Positions 35,369 to 43,353 of a stretch of DNA of 64,000 nt are shown one piece after another. The DNA is from Actinomycetota bacterium (GTDB taxonomy: Bacteria; Actinomycetota; Thermoleophilia; BMS3ABIN01): the NCBI GenBank assembly GCA_016235065.1, contig JACRMB010000003.1:186001-250000 (forward strand). The letters are read 5' to 3'. A model generated the notes under the pieces. That model was not told where the DNA came from. It saw nothing but the letters and a program-made list of their open reading frames with translations, and made no database searches. Position numbers and translations under genes: made by a program. The number at the start of each line of letters is the position of its first letter. Within the stretch, counting starts at the first letter, position 1.

Positions 35369-37216
35369 ATGCAAGTAAGTTCTAAATTGCTGGTAAGAAC
35401 AGCAATTGTGCTTCTGGGTGTAATGCTCGCCATGGTTGTGTTAGTGGCGGTCAACAGCCAGCAGGCGAACGCACTGAGCACGTCTCAGTGGGAGAAAGTA
35501 CGCGGCTACGTCAATGAGTACTTCGGCGGTCCGCAGTACAATGCAGGCGAGGCAGGTGAGCTCGGCTTCCGCATCACCAAGGTGGATCTGGCGGCGAGGC
35601 TGGACTCGAATAACGACATCGCTCCCAAGTATGCAACACCGGCGAGCAGCGGCACTGTCCCCGCCCCCACGACCGTCACTGGTGTCGCTGCTGAAGGCGA
35701 CAACATGGCGAACCGCCCGGTGCTCATCGATAACCTGATGACGCGTACCGACGTGATCCCGGGTACGGAATTCCGTTGTAACTGGAATGTCGATAACAGC
35801 TGCTTCGCGGATTCATCGATCTCAGCGATCAGGACGATCGTCGACAACCACAAGGCTGCCGGCTTCTCGACTGATATCGTCGATTACTGCGTCAGCGCCC
35901 AGACCGCCGGTCCGACCACGGGTGGCTTCGGCATCATCGCCCAGGTCCCTGGCGCCCTGTCAAGTGATCTCTCGCTGACACCGAATGTCTACACGCTCAA
36001 GTATGCGCGTAACGGCTGGCGTAACTACGCCACAACAGTAAGCGGCGCCAACGGGGTCACAGTACCTGAGGCACCGACCGGAGTACCTAACGCTGCTCCT
36101 ACTACCGTAGCCAACTGCGATGCTTCGGCAACCGACTACGACCTGGTCCGCTGCCAGGCCAACTGGGCCATCGCAGCCACCCTCGGCAACATCGGTAACG
36201 GCTCGACGACCACGGCTCCCATAGCTGCGCTCGCGCAGACGGTAGACATCAGGCCCGGTACGGTAAACACCGTAGCGACCGCTGGCGTCAACATGCAGGT
36301 GCCGATCGATACGCTGTTCAGCCTCAGTGGCCTGGCCAACGTGGATCCGACCAAGTCGACCGCCTTGATCACCCATACACAGCATGGCGCCGATGCAGCT
36401 ATCGGTATGAAGATGCTCGGATACAACCTGGTGGCCGCCTCCGGCAGCCTCAACGCTGGTATCGTCCGCTGGGATAGCACTCAGGGCGAGCAGCAGGTCG
36501 TCCTCGGCGATAACCTGCCGACGCAGACAATCGCTGCCTTCGCGGCCCCAGGTCCTGTTGACACGACAGGTCCGACGGTCACCAGCGTAGGCCACACCAG
36601 CGTGACCACCAGCAGCGCCGACATCGAGCGCGCAGCTGCTGAGCCGGCGACCATGAAGGTCGAATACGGCACTACCTCTGGTGGACCATACACCGGCGTA
36701 GTCAATGACACCGTGCTCAACGCGACCAAGGATGTCGCTGTCGGCAACGGCAACGCGGTGAGCCTGACCGGTCTGAGCCCGAGCACCACCTACTACTACA
36801 AGGTGACCTCGTATGATGGTTACGCCAACGGCACCGTCAGCGTCGAAGGCAACTTCACGACTCTCGCGCCGGCCTGCACGCCAGTAAAGCCGAACCTGGG
36901 AATCCAGCTCAACGGATCTCCCTTCTGGGCGAGCTATGCTGACTACACAGCCGGTCTGCTGTCTGTTGGACTGAAGATCAACAACAATGGTGCTAACGCT
37001 GCTGGCAGCGTTGCCATCACCGGCGCAACCGCCATCAACGGCGTGACGCTGGCGACGGCTACCCCGATCGCTATCGGCAGCATTGCCGGCGGCGCCTCGG
37101 GTACGACTACCGTGCAGTACAACATCCCCGCTGGTGTGATCGGCTTCAATACTGCCATCACCGCCAGCGCGTCCGATGCCTCATGTTCAGTACCATCAGG
37201 CTACACCTATCCCTAA
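35369..37216 (+). CDS. Secreted protein: two degenerate rhodanese domains, FnIII-like domain, C-terminal WASYADYTA domain (module 3)
   Basis: 615 aa, signal peptide (hydrophobic 10-28, cleavage near NALS). Residues about 40-225 look like a divergent rhodanese: VLIDNLMTRTDVIPG, then DYCVSAQTAG at the position of the CYTGNTAA loop, and LKYARNGW matching LKxGMxGW. A second copy (about 255-375) has LITHTQHGADAAIGMKMLGY in place of VVCYTGNTAAQ..LGY, with the catalytic Cys lost. Next is a fibronectin-III/phosphatase-like domain (about 395-500, TGPTVTSVG ... LSPSTTYYYKV) and the C-terminal domain shared with modules 1 and 2 (FWASYADYTAGLLSVGL ... GYTYP). It ties the peptide modules to the rhodanese proteins at 13-17 kb. 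Confidence 0.72.
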   Translation: MQVSSKLLVRTAIVLLGVMLAMVVLVAVNSQQANALSTSQWEKVRGYVNEYFGGPQYNAGEAGELGFRITKVDLAARLDSNNDIAPKYATPASSGTVPAPTTVTGVAAEGDNMANRPVLIDNLMTRTDVIPGTEFRCNWNVDNSCFADSSISAIRTIVDNHKAAGFSTDIVDYCVSAQTAGPTTGGFGIIAQVPGALSSDLSLTPNVYTLKYARNGWRNYATTVSGANGVTVPEAPTGVPNAAPTTVANCDASATDYDLVRCQANWAIAATLGNIGNGSTTTAPIAALAQTVDIRPGTVNTVATAGVNMQVPIDTLFSLSGLANVDPTKSTALITHTQHGADAAIGMKMLGYNLVAASGSLNAGIVRWDSTQGEQQVVLGDNLPTQTIAAFAAPGPVDTTGPTVTSVGHTSVTTSSADIERAAAEPATMKVEYGTTSGGPYTGVVNDTVLNATKDVAVGNGNAVSLTGLSPSTTYYYKVTSYDGYANGTVSVEGNFTTLAPACTPVKPNLGIQLNGSPFWASYADYTAGLLSVGLKINNNGANAAGSVAITGATAINGVTLATATPIAIGSIAGGASGTTTVQYNIPAGVIGFNTAITASASDASCSVPSGYTYP

Positions 37217-37268
37217 CCAGATATAGGGAATGGAAGGACTAACAAAAACGATACATGGGAGAAACCGC

Positions 37269-37397
37269 ATGGATAAGATAGAAGCGCGGGAGCCCTATGC
37301 AAAGCCAGAACTGGTGAAGCATGACAACTTGAAGGACATCACCTTTGAGTGTCCCCAGTGGCAGTGCAGTGTAGTGGTTCCGCCGCCGCCGGCATAA
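37269..37397 (+). CDS. 42-aa RiPP-precursor-like peptide, copy 3
   Basis: N-terminus MDKIEAREP differs from copies 1 and 2, but from EPYAKPELV onward the protein is the same apart from Lys for Arg. In the shared part, ten bases differ from copy 1 and nine changes are synonymous, so selection is on the peptide and the copies are not a recent duplication. GGGAGAAA lies upstream of the ATG. It follows the third secreted protein by 52 bases and is followed by a perfect hairpin, as in the other modules. Confidence 0.8.
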   Translation: MDKIEAREPYAKPELVKHDNLKDITFECPQWQCSVVVPPPPA

Positions 37398-37422
37398 GCC
37401 AGCAGCGATAAGCGAAATAACC

Positions 37423-37454
37423 GGAGGGGCGGGCCCAAATGGGCCCGCCCCTCC
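37423..37454 (+). terminator. Hairpin after peptide copy 3
   Basis: Perfect 14-bp stem GGAGGGGCGGGCCC / complement with loop AAAT, then GTCGTT. Same place relative to the peptide stop as the hairpins of copies 1 and 2, although the stem sequence differs. Confidence 0.6.
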
Positions 37455-37524
37455 GTCGTTAAACCGGTGAAGAAGGTGAAGAAGGGGACGGGGCAAGGGG
37501 ACGGGGCAAGGGGACGAGGAAGAA

Positions 37525-37576
37525 GGGGACACATTACTTAATTGTCAATTTATTGACAATTAAGTAATGTGTCCCC
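37525..37576. repeat. 25-bp-arm palindrome sharing the MITE end sequence
   Basis: Arms 37525-37549 and 37552-37576 are perfect complements separated by TT. The outer 19 bases, GGGGACACATTACTTAATT, match the ends of the element at 16102-16422. Just before it, GGGGACGGGGCAA is tandemly repeated. It sits between the convergent module 3 and diguanylate cyclase genes and may also act as a two-way terminator. Probably a minimal relative or internal-deletion form of the same repeat family. Confidence 0.6.
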
Positions 37577-37584
37577 CAGGTTGT

Positions 37585-38742
37585 TCAGTCCTGATATGTC
37601 CCGGTGCTTTCCAGCCGGCTGAAGTTCATCTCGGGGATGATGTTTCCTGGTGTGCCCGTCTGCGAATCGGAGATCATGCTTCCCGGGATATCCGGCAGGG
37701 AGCGGAGCTTGTTGTCGGATCGCAGAGCCTTGACCCCGGCCCGCCGTTCCTTGACCTCGTACATGCGCTTGTCGGCCAGGTCCATCAGCTCGTCAGCATT
37801 CGCGGTCTCTTCCGGATAACTGGCGTAGCCTACCGACGCGCGCACCTGGCCGACGGCGGTCTCACGAAGTGGCTTGCCATCGTGGGTCATGAACGAGAAC
37901 TCCATGACTGCCTCGTCCAGGCGGTCGGCCAGTATCTTCGCGCCCGCAAGTGATGTATGCGGCGCGATCACTACAAACTCGTCTCCGCCGAAACGGTAAT
38001 GCTTCAGGGCTGCGAGGGTCGTATCGGTCTTCCTAAGGCTTTTCTGCAGCAGCATGGCGGTATCCCTGAGGACGGCGTCGCCGGTCAGGTGGCCGCAGGT
38101 ATCGTTGATCTCCTTGAAGCGGTCAAGGTCGATGATAAGTACCGAGAAGGCCGCTGGCACACTCTCGCCATATCTGTTTATGCGGGCGATCTCAGTCTCA
38201 AGACCGCTGTGCAGAGCCCGGGTGTTGCCGATCTCCGTCAGGGGATCGATAAGGCTCAGCTTCTCGATGGTCTGCCTGTCTTCCCTGATCCAGTCGAGCA
38301 TGGTCCGGTAGCTCTCGGACAGCATGGCGATCTGGCGGTCGGAGCTGCCACCGATGTCCGCATTCGCCTCGAGATTCCCCTGCCGGACTTCTTCCATGGC
38401 AGAGGAGAGGCGCTTGAGCGGTTTCAGGGCCAGCCTGACAGCCAGGTAATTCACCGGCAGGCTGACCAGCAGTCCGCCGCTGAAAAGGATCGTTCCCAGG
38501 ACGAAGCCCGGCTGTCCGGAAAACTGCTCCGTGATCCAGACCCCACTGAATGCGCCTGCCGCGACCACGGCGCAGTTGGCGAAAAGGATCTTGCCGGCGA
38601 TGGTGAATCCTGAAATATTCCTGCCTCCCACCCTGCCTGTCCCGCTCGTCCTCCCGGTGTTGCCCGCTCCGCTTGCCGTTCCGGCAGTACCCGCCCCGCC
38701 TGCTCTTCCCTCAATGCTGGTTTTGTTACTGTCTTCAGCCAT
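37585..38742 (-). CDS. Membrane diguanylate cyclase (GGDEF)
   Basis: 385 aa. A Gly/Ala/Thr-rich N-terminus, two hydrophobic segments (about 47-68 and 80-100), a HAMP-like linker (LAVRLALKPLKRLSSAMEEV), a short coiled region, then a GGDEF domain (about 165-340) with intact FGGDEF. RKTD upstream might be an inhibitory I-site, but it lies further from GGDEF than usual because of a short insertion. It makes c-di-GMP from GTP. Convergent with module 3. Confidence 0.9.
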   Translation of the reverse strand: MAEDSNKTSIEGRAGGAGTAGTASGAGNTGRTSGTGRVGGRNISGFTIAGKILFANCAVVAAGAFSGVWITEQFSGQPGFVLGTILFSGGLLVSLPVNYLAVRLALKPLKRLSSAMEEVRQGNLEANADIGGSSDRQIAMLSESYRTMLDWIREDRQTIEKLSLIDPLTEIGNTRALHSGLETEIARINRYGESVPAAFSVLIIDLDRFKEINDTCGHLTGDAVLRDTAMLLQKSLRKTDTTLAALKHYRFGGDEFVVIAPHTSLAGAKILADRLDEAVMEFSFMTHDGKPLRETAVGQVRASVGYASYPEETANADELMDLADKRMYEVKERRAGVKALRSDNKLRSLPDIPGSMISDSQTGTPGNIIPEMNFSRLESTGTYQD

Positions 38743-38938
38743 TTTGCCCTTGCCTCCGTCGTTTGTCGGTGGGCTCCTCGGCCATCGGGGAATACCCCTA
38801 GCGTAGAAACAGGAGTCGGCCTGTCGCCGCTAACCCTTTAGACCCTGAACGGGCGTTATCAGACCATTCATCACGGTTTCAGCCGGGCAGCCCGCGGCCG
38901 GTTTTACTTAGGGCATCCTGCTATGTAAGCTATTGATA

Positions 38939-39691
38939 ATGATTTCTTCGTTAATCGAATTCCTCGCCGGTATCGTCATCGATATCATCTCCACTATGGG
39001 CTACGCGGGTGTTTTCCTGGCCATGGCCATCGAATCCGCCTGTATACCGCTGCCCTCGGAGATCATCATGCCCTTCTCGGGCTACCTGGTCTACAACGGG
39101 GAATTCGCCTATACGGGAGTACTGTGGCTGGACCTGCTGCTGGTCGGAGCCGTCGGGGCTCTTGGTAACCTTGCCGGTTCCCTTTTGGCCTACTGGGTCG
39201 GAGCCAGGGGCGGCAGGCCGCTGGTGGAAAAATATGGCAAGTATGTGCTTCTGTCCCATCACGACCTTGACCTGGCTGATCGCTGGTTCGAGAAATACGG
39301 CCGCAGCACCGTGTTCTTCACCAGGATGCTGCCGGTCATAAGGACTTTTATCTCCTTCCCGGCTGGCATCAGCGGCATGAAGCTCTCGACTTTCAGCATC
39401 TATACATTCCTGGGCGCGTTGCCCTGGTCGACCGGCCTGGCCTACGTTGGCTACAAGATGGGCGAGAACTGGGACACCCTGGGCGGATATTTCCACAAGG
39501 CTGACATCGCCATCGGCATCGTGCTCCTGGCCGGACTCATCTGGTACGTCTGGCGGCATGTGAACAATATGAAGAAGGACAGGGTCGCCGCCAGCGCCGG
39601 GAATGGCGAGGTTGAAGCTGGCGCTCAAGGCGACGGGGTGGCAACAGGCCTGGAAAATGGCGGGGCCGGCGTCGCGCCGCAGGACGAGTGA
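38939..39691 (+). CDS. DedA-family membrane protein
   Basis: About 250 aa. SNARE-associated/DedA family, thought to scramble or flip lipid carriers. Conserved blocks: ESACIPLPSEIIMPFSGYL, GNLAGSLLAYWVGARGG, FFTRMLPVIRTFISFPAGIS and GALPWSTGLAYVGYKMGENW. A TTG six bases upstream is an alternative start. The C-terminal ~40 residues are Gly/Ala-rich. Its stop overlaps the uppP GTG start, linking it to undecaprenyl phosphate recycling. Confidence 0.9.
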   Translation: MISSLIEFLAGIVIDIISTMGYAGVFLAMAIESACIPLPSEIIMPFSGYLVYNGEFAYTGVLWLDLLLVGAVGALGNLAGSLLAYWVGARGGRPLVEKYGKYVLLSHHDLDLADRWFEKYGRSTVFFTRMLPVIRTFISFPAGISGMKLSTFSIYTFLGALPWSTGLAYVGYKMGENWDTLGGYFHKADIAIGIVLLAGLIWYVWRHVNNMKKDRVAASAGNGEVEAGAQGDGVATGLENGGAGVAPQDE

Positions 39692-40530
39692 GCCTTCTAG
39701 AGGCCCTGATACTGGGGATCGTCCAGGGGCTTACCGAGTTTCTTCCGGTGAGCAGTTCGGCGCACCTGGTCCTGGTTCCCGACCTGATGGGCTGGGAGCC
39801 GCCTTCCGTCTCTTTCGACCTGGTGCTGCACCTGGGATCCATGGTTGCGGTCATCACCTATTTCTGGCGGGACATCCTCGAGATCTTCAGGGCATTCTTC
39901 GAGCAGGGCAAGGCAGCTGTTGTGAAGCGGCGCATTGGCCTGTTCCTGGTGATCGGCACGATTCCGGCGGCGGTCATCGGCGGCCTTTTCGAGAGCAGGT
40001 TCGAAGCTTTCTTCACCGAGCCCGCCTGGGTGGCGTTCTTCCTGATAATCACCGGTTTCCTCCTGGTCGCCAGCGACAGGGTCTCGGGGGAGCGCTCCAT
40101 CAACGGCAGGGGCGTGGCCCAGATGAAGATCTCGGACACGCTGGCTATCGGTTTTGCCCAGGCCATTGCTATCCTTCCGGGGATCTCCCGCTCGGGATCG
40201 ACCATCTCCACCGGCCTGTTCCTGGGGCTCAAGCGGGAGACGGCCGCCCGCTATTCCTTCCTCCTAAGTGTGCCGATCATCGCAGGCGCTGCCATCTTCA
40301 GCCTTCGCCACGGACTCGGCGGCGATGCCAGCGGTGAAGGCGGCGTCGAGGGCGGTGGCAACGGTGAGGCAGCGGCGACGCTGATCGTGGGTTTTCTAGC
40401 CGCGGCGATCTCGGGCTTCGCGGCGGTGAAGTTCCTGCTCGGTTATGTCCGACGTCACAGCCTGGCGGTCTTTGCCATCTACTGCTGGGCGGTGGGTGGC
40501 GCCGTGCTTGTCTCAAAATTATTCGGCTGA
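39688..40530 (+). CDS. uppP: Undecaprenyl-diphosphatase (BacA/UppP)
   Basis: 280-aa integral membrane phosphatase recycling undecaprenyl diphosphate for cell-wall and glycan synthesis. GLTEFLPVSSSAHL (Glu and Ser-rich motif) and PGISRSGSTI (catalytic Arg/Ser) are intact. A GTG start overlaps the DedA stop. There is a Gly/Glu-rich insertion (about residues 212-230) between membrane segments that many homologues lack. Confidence 0.94.
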   Translation: MSLLEALILGIVQGLTEFLPVSSSAHLVLVPDLMGWEPPSVSFDLVLHLGSMVAVITYFWRDILEIFRAFFEQGKAAVVKRRIGLFLVIGTIPAAVIGGLFESRFEAFFTEPAWVAFFLIITGFLLVASDRVSGERSINGRGVAQMKISDTLAIGFAQAIAILPGISRSGSTISTGLFLGLKRETAARYSFLLSVPIIAGAAIFSLRHGLGGDASGEGGVEGGGNGEAAATLIVGFLAAAISGFAAVKFLLGYVRRHSLAVFAIYCWAVGGAVLVSKLFG

Positions 40531-40610
40531 GCCGGGCAGCTGAACCGGCGGCATCCGGAGTGATCGCCGCCCGGGTTGCAGTGCGCCAGTTCAGGTGATA
40601 GAAAAAACCT

Positions 40611-41624
40611 GTGGACAGCACCCTCCTTCTTGTCATGGTAGTCGTGGCGGCAATCGCCTTCGACCTGATGAACGGTTTTCACGACGGCTGCAATGCCGTA
40701 TCGACCGTCATCTATACCAAGGCCCTCAAACCCAGAACGGCGATCATGATCTCCGCTGCATTCAATTTCGTGGGTCCGTTCCTTGGCATCAAGGTGGCCA
40801 AGACTATCGGCGGCGTCATCAACTTCGACGCTACCAATGATCCGGACCTGATGGCCAAGCTGGTCATCTCCGCCCTGTTCGGCGCGTTACTCTGGGATCT
40901 GCTCACCTGGTTCTGGGGGCTGCCGGTCAGTTCTTCGCATGCCCTCATCGGCGGCCTGCTTGGCGCCGGCGTCATGGCCCTGGGCATGCAGGGAGTCAAC
41001 TGGGGCAAGATGACTGAGGTCATGGCCGCCCTGATATTCTCGCCTGTGATCGGCATGGCGGTGGGCTACATCCTGATGATGATCTCCCGGCGGATCCTGG
41101 CCGCCATGCGGCTCGACATCGAGCGAGCCGACGGTTTCTACAAAAAGATGCAGATATTCTCGTCCAGTTTTGTCTCCTTTACCCACGGTGCTAATGACGC
41201 CACCAAGGTCATGGGGATCATCGCTCTCTTCCTGGCCGCCCATTATAATTACGATGAGATCTATGTGCCGGTCTGGGTGATCCTCGTCTGCTCCGCTGCC
41301 ATGGCGATCGGCACTTATCTGAGCGTCCTTTCAATGCGGTTGATCCGCACCATGGGCGAGGGCATAACCCAGCTTCATCCCGTGCATGGATTCTCGGCGG
41401 AGACCGGAGCGGCCATGGTCATCTTCACAGCCTCACGGCTGGGCATGCCGGTCTCGACGACCCATGTCGTGACTTCGGCGGTGACCGGTACCGGTGTCGC
41501 ATCCGGCCTGGAGAATGTCGGCTGGAAAACCTTCCGTGATATAATTCTGGCCTGGCTGATCACCCTGCCTTTTTGTGCAGGAGTGGCAGCGGCCTCCTAT
41601 TACGTCCTGTCAATCTTCGGGTAG
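40611..41624 (+). CDS. pit: Inorganic phosphate transporter, PiT family
   Basis: 337 aa, about ten hydrophobic segments. The two PiT signatures are visible: FDLMNGFHDGCNAVSTVIYTKAL at the N-terminus (shown as its first and last parts FDLMNGFHDG and NAVSTVIYTK) and SFTHGANDATKVMG later. Low-affinity, cation-coupled phosphate uptake is expected. GTG start. The DUF47 partner follows 10 bases downstream, the usual arrangement. Confidence 0.93.
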   Translation: MDSTLLLVMVVVAAIAFDLMNGFHDGCNAVSTVIYTKALKPRTAIMISAAFNFVGPFLGIKVAKTIGGVINFDATNDPDLMAKLVISALFGALLWDLLTWFWGLPVSSSHALIGGLLGAGVMALGMQGVNWGKMTEVMAALIFSPVIGMAVGYILMMISRRILAAMRLDIERADGFYKKMQIFSSSFVSFTHGANDATKVMGIIALFLAAHYNYDEIYVPVWVILVCSAAMAIGTYLSVLSMRLIRTMGEGITQLHPVHGFSAETGAAMVIFTASRLGMPVSTTHVVTSAVTGTGVASGLENVGWKTFRDIILAWLITLPFCAGVAAASYYVLSIFG

Positions 41625-41634
41625 GTAGGTAAAT

Positions 41635-42345
41635 ATGGGATTCATGAGCAAAATCAAGGAGGCACTCACCGGCGCCGGAGTAGAGGGTACGGTGAGAGAT
41701 CTTGGCATGGCCAGCGAGAATCGCACCCTGGATGAGATTCTCAATATGGCCGATCTGGTGGTGACGATCACCGAGAGGCTGTTCGACGTGGTCAAGTTCT
41801 ATTGCGCCGACGCCTGCCAGGCGATGGAGCGGGCCGCAGGTGAACTCGACGCTTTGGAGAGCCAGGCAGACAAGATGAAGAGCGAGATCCTGCGCGGCCT
41901 GACCGCGGGCGGCTTCTTCCCCATCAGTCGCGCCGACCTTTTCCGGCTGGTCGTGGGCCTGGACAAGATAGCCAACTTCGCCACGGGCGCTGCTGACCGG
42001 CTGGTCATGCGCCGCTTCGATCTTTCCCCTGAGACCAACCATCTGCTGGAAGAGATGGCCGAGGCGGACCTGCGAGCCGTGCGCAAGTTGCGCGACGCGA
42101 TCATGACCATGCGTCCCAACATGCGGGAAGCCGAGGAGCTGTCTGAGGAAGTCGACCGCATCGAGAGCGAAGTGGACGATATCTACGTCAAGATCTATGG
42201 CATCCTCTTCGAGATGGATACGGACTTCAAGACCTTCCACCAGCTGAAGGCGATCATCGAGCGGCTCGAGGAAGTAGCCGACCGCGCGGCCGACTGCGCC
42301 GAGACGATCAGGCTGATCGCCGTCAGACACCTGGAGATCCAGTAG
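41635..42345 (+). CDS. DUF47-family (PhoU-like) phosphate transport accessory protein
   Basis: 236 aa, all helical, PhoU-like. Conserved DKIANFATGAADRL and LEEVADRAADCAETI blocks are present. Proteins of this family are encoded beside PiT transporters and are thought to regulate them. It has a short N-terminal extension before the helical body. Co-transcribed with pit. Confidence 0.88.
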   Translation: MGFMSKIKEALTGAGVEGTVRDLGMASENRTLDEILNMADLVVTITERLFDVVKFYCADACQAMERAAGELDALESQADKMKSEILRGLTAGGFFPISRADLFRLVVGLDKIANFATGAADRLVMRRFDLSPETNHLLEEMAEADLRAVRKLRDAIMTMRPNMREAEELSEEVDRIESEVDDIYVKIYGILFEMDTDFKTFHQLKAIIERLEEVADRAADCAETIRLIAVRHLEIQ

Positions 42346-42426
42346 CAGGTTGCCGCATCGGGGAGGGACGCCGGGCAGTGAACCGGGATACTGACAGTGG
42401 CTACCGTCCCATCCGGAGGCTGAGTC

Positions 42427-43302
42427 GTGGCTGATGCGAATCTGACCCCCGTCGAGAGGCTGCGACGGAGCGGCATCGCACCCGACCGGGGGCTGGGGCA
42501 GAACTTTCTGATAGATCCCAACATCCTCGATGTCATCGAGCGCATGGCGTCGCTGGATCCCGCGGACATCGTGCTGGAAGTGGGTCCGGGGCTGGGAGTG
42601 CTGACCGAGAGGCTGCTGGACCGCTGCCGCGCGGTCCATTGCCTGGAGCTGGACCGCAGGCTGGGAGCGATGCTCACCGATGAGTTCGGCTCCCGCCAGG
42701 GTTTTTTCCTCCACATGGGAGACGCCATGCGGCTCGACTTCGGTTCACTCGACCCCCCTCCGGATAAATTCGTCGCCAACCTGCCTTACAATGTGGCGGC
42801 GCCGCTGGTGATGCGGAGCCTCGCCGAGCTGCCCACTGTTAACCTGTGGTGCCTGATGCTCCAGAAGGAGATAGCCGACCGGCTGTTCGCTGACGTCGGA
42901 GCCGCCAATTACGGAGGCGTGTCGGTGATGGTTCAGCTGCTCGCGGAAAAGATCTCTTCCAGGCCGGTGCCGGCGACAGTCTTTTATCCCAGGCCGCGCG
43001 TGCGCTCCAGCCTGCTTGCCTTCAGCCGGCGCGAGCGGCATGGTCATGCCTTCGAAGTTTTCGCCCGGATAAAGTCGGTGGTTTATGCTGCTTTCAGCCA
43101 TCGGCGGAAGATGCTGGTGAACAGCCTGGCTGAAGCCGGGCCGGGGATATTGCCGGAAGCTGTCGCAGCCACGCCGTTGTCCGAGCGCAAGGCGTGGCTG
43201 GAGGGATTGCTGAAGGAGCTCGGCAAGGGTGCACAGATACGTCCCCAGGAACTGGAACCGGCCCAGTTCGCGGAGCTGGTCAGACTGATGGACAGTGCAT
43301 GA
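42427..43302 (+). CDS. rsmA: 16S rRNA (adenine1518/1519-N6)-dimethyltransferase
   Basis: 291 aa, SAM-dependent dimethylation of two adenines in helix 45 of 16S rRNA. GLGQNFLIDPNIL, the SAM motif EVGPGLGVLTE and the catalytic NLPYNVAAPLV motif are present. GTG start (42427) after GGAGGC. It begins the actinobacterial core run rsmA-ispE-(tRNA)-glmU-prs-rplY-pth-mfd. Confidence 0.95.
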   Translation: MADANLTPVERLRRSGIAPDRGLGQNFLIDPNILDVIERMASLDPADIVLEVGPGLGVLTERLLDRCRAVHCLELDRRLGAMLTDEFGSRQGFFLHMGDAMRLDFGSLDPPPDKFVANLPYNVAAPLVMRSLAELPTVNLWCLMLQKEIADRLFADVGAANYGGVSVMVQLLAEKISSRPVPATVFYPRPRVRSSLLAFSRRERHGHAFEVFARIKSVVYAAFSHRRKMLVNSLAEAGPGILPEAVAATPLSERKAWLEGLLKELGKGAQIRPQELEPAQFAELVRLMDSA

Positions 43303-43353
43303 ACCACTTATCTGAAAATGGGCCGTTACTGATATGCGTCTCCCCAGGAATGG

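Noticed and set aside
30992-37397. Lasso peptide interpretation of the three small peptides.
   Set aside because: The leader fits, but the core starts near Glu-Cys or Cys with no Asp/Glu at position 7-9 for ring closure, and no asparagine-synthetase-like cyclase or transglutaminase-like protease is in the window.
30131-37532. Recurring antisense reading frames opposite the three peptides (for example 30131-31177, 33192-33449, 37239-37532 on the minus strand) with a similar Arg/His-rich stretch.
   Set aside because: They repeat only because the sense peptide repeats. Nearly all differences between copies fall at third positions of the sense frame, which shows the coding strand is plus.
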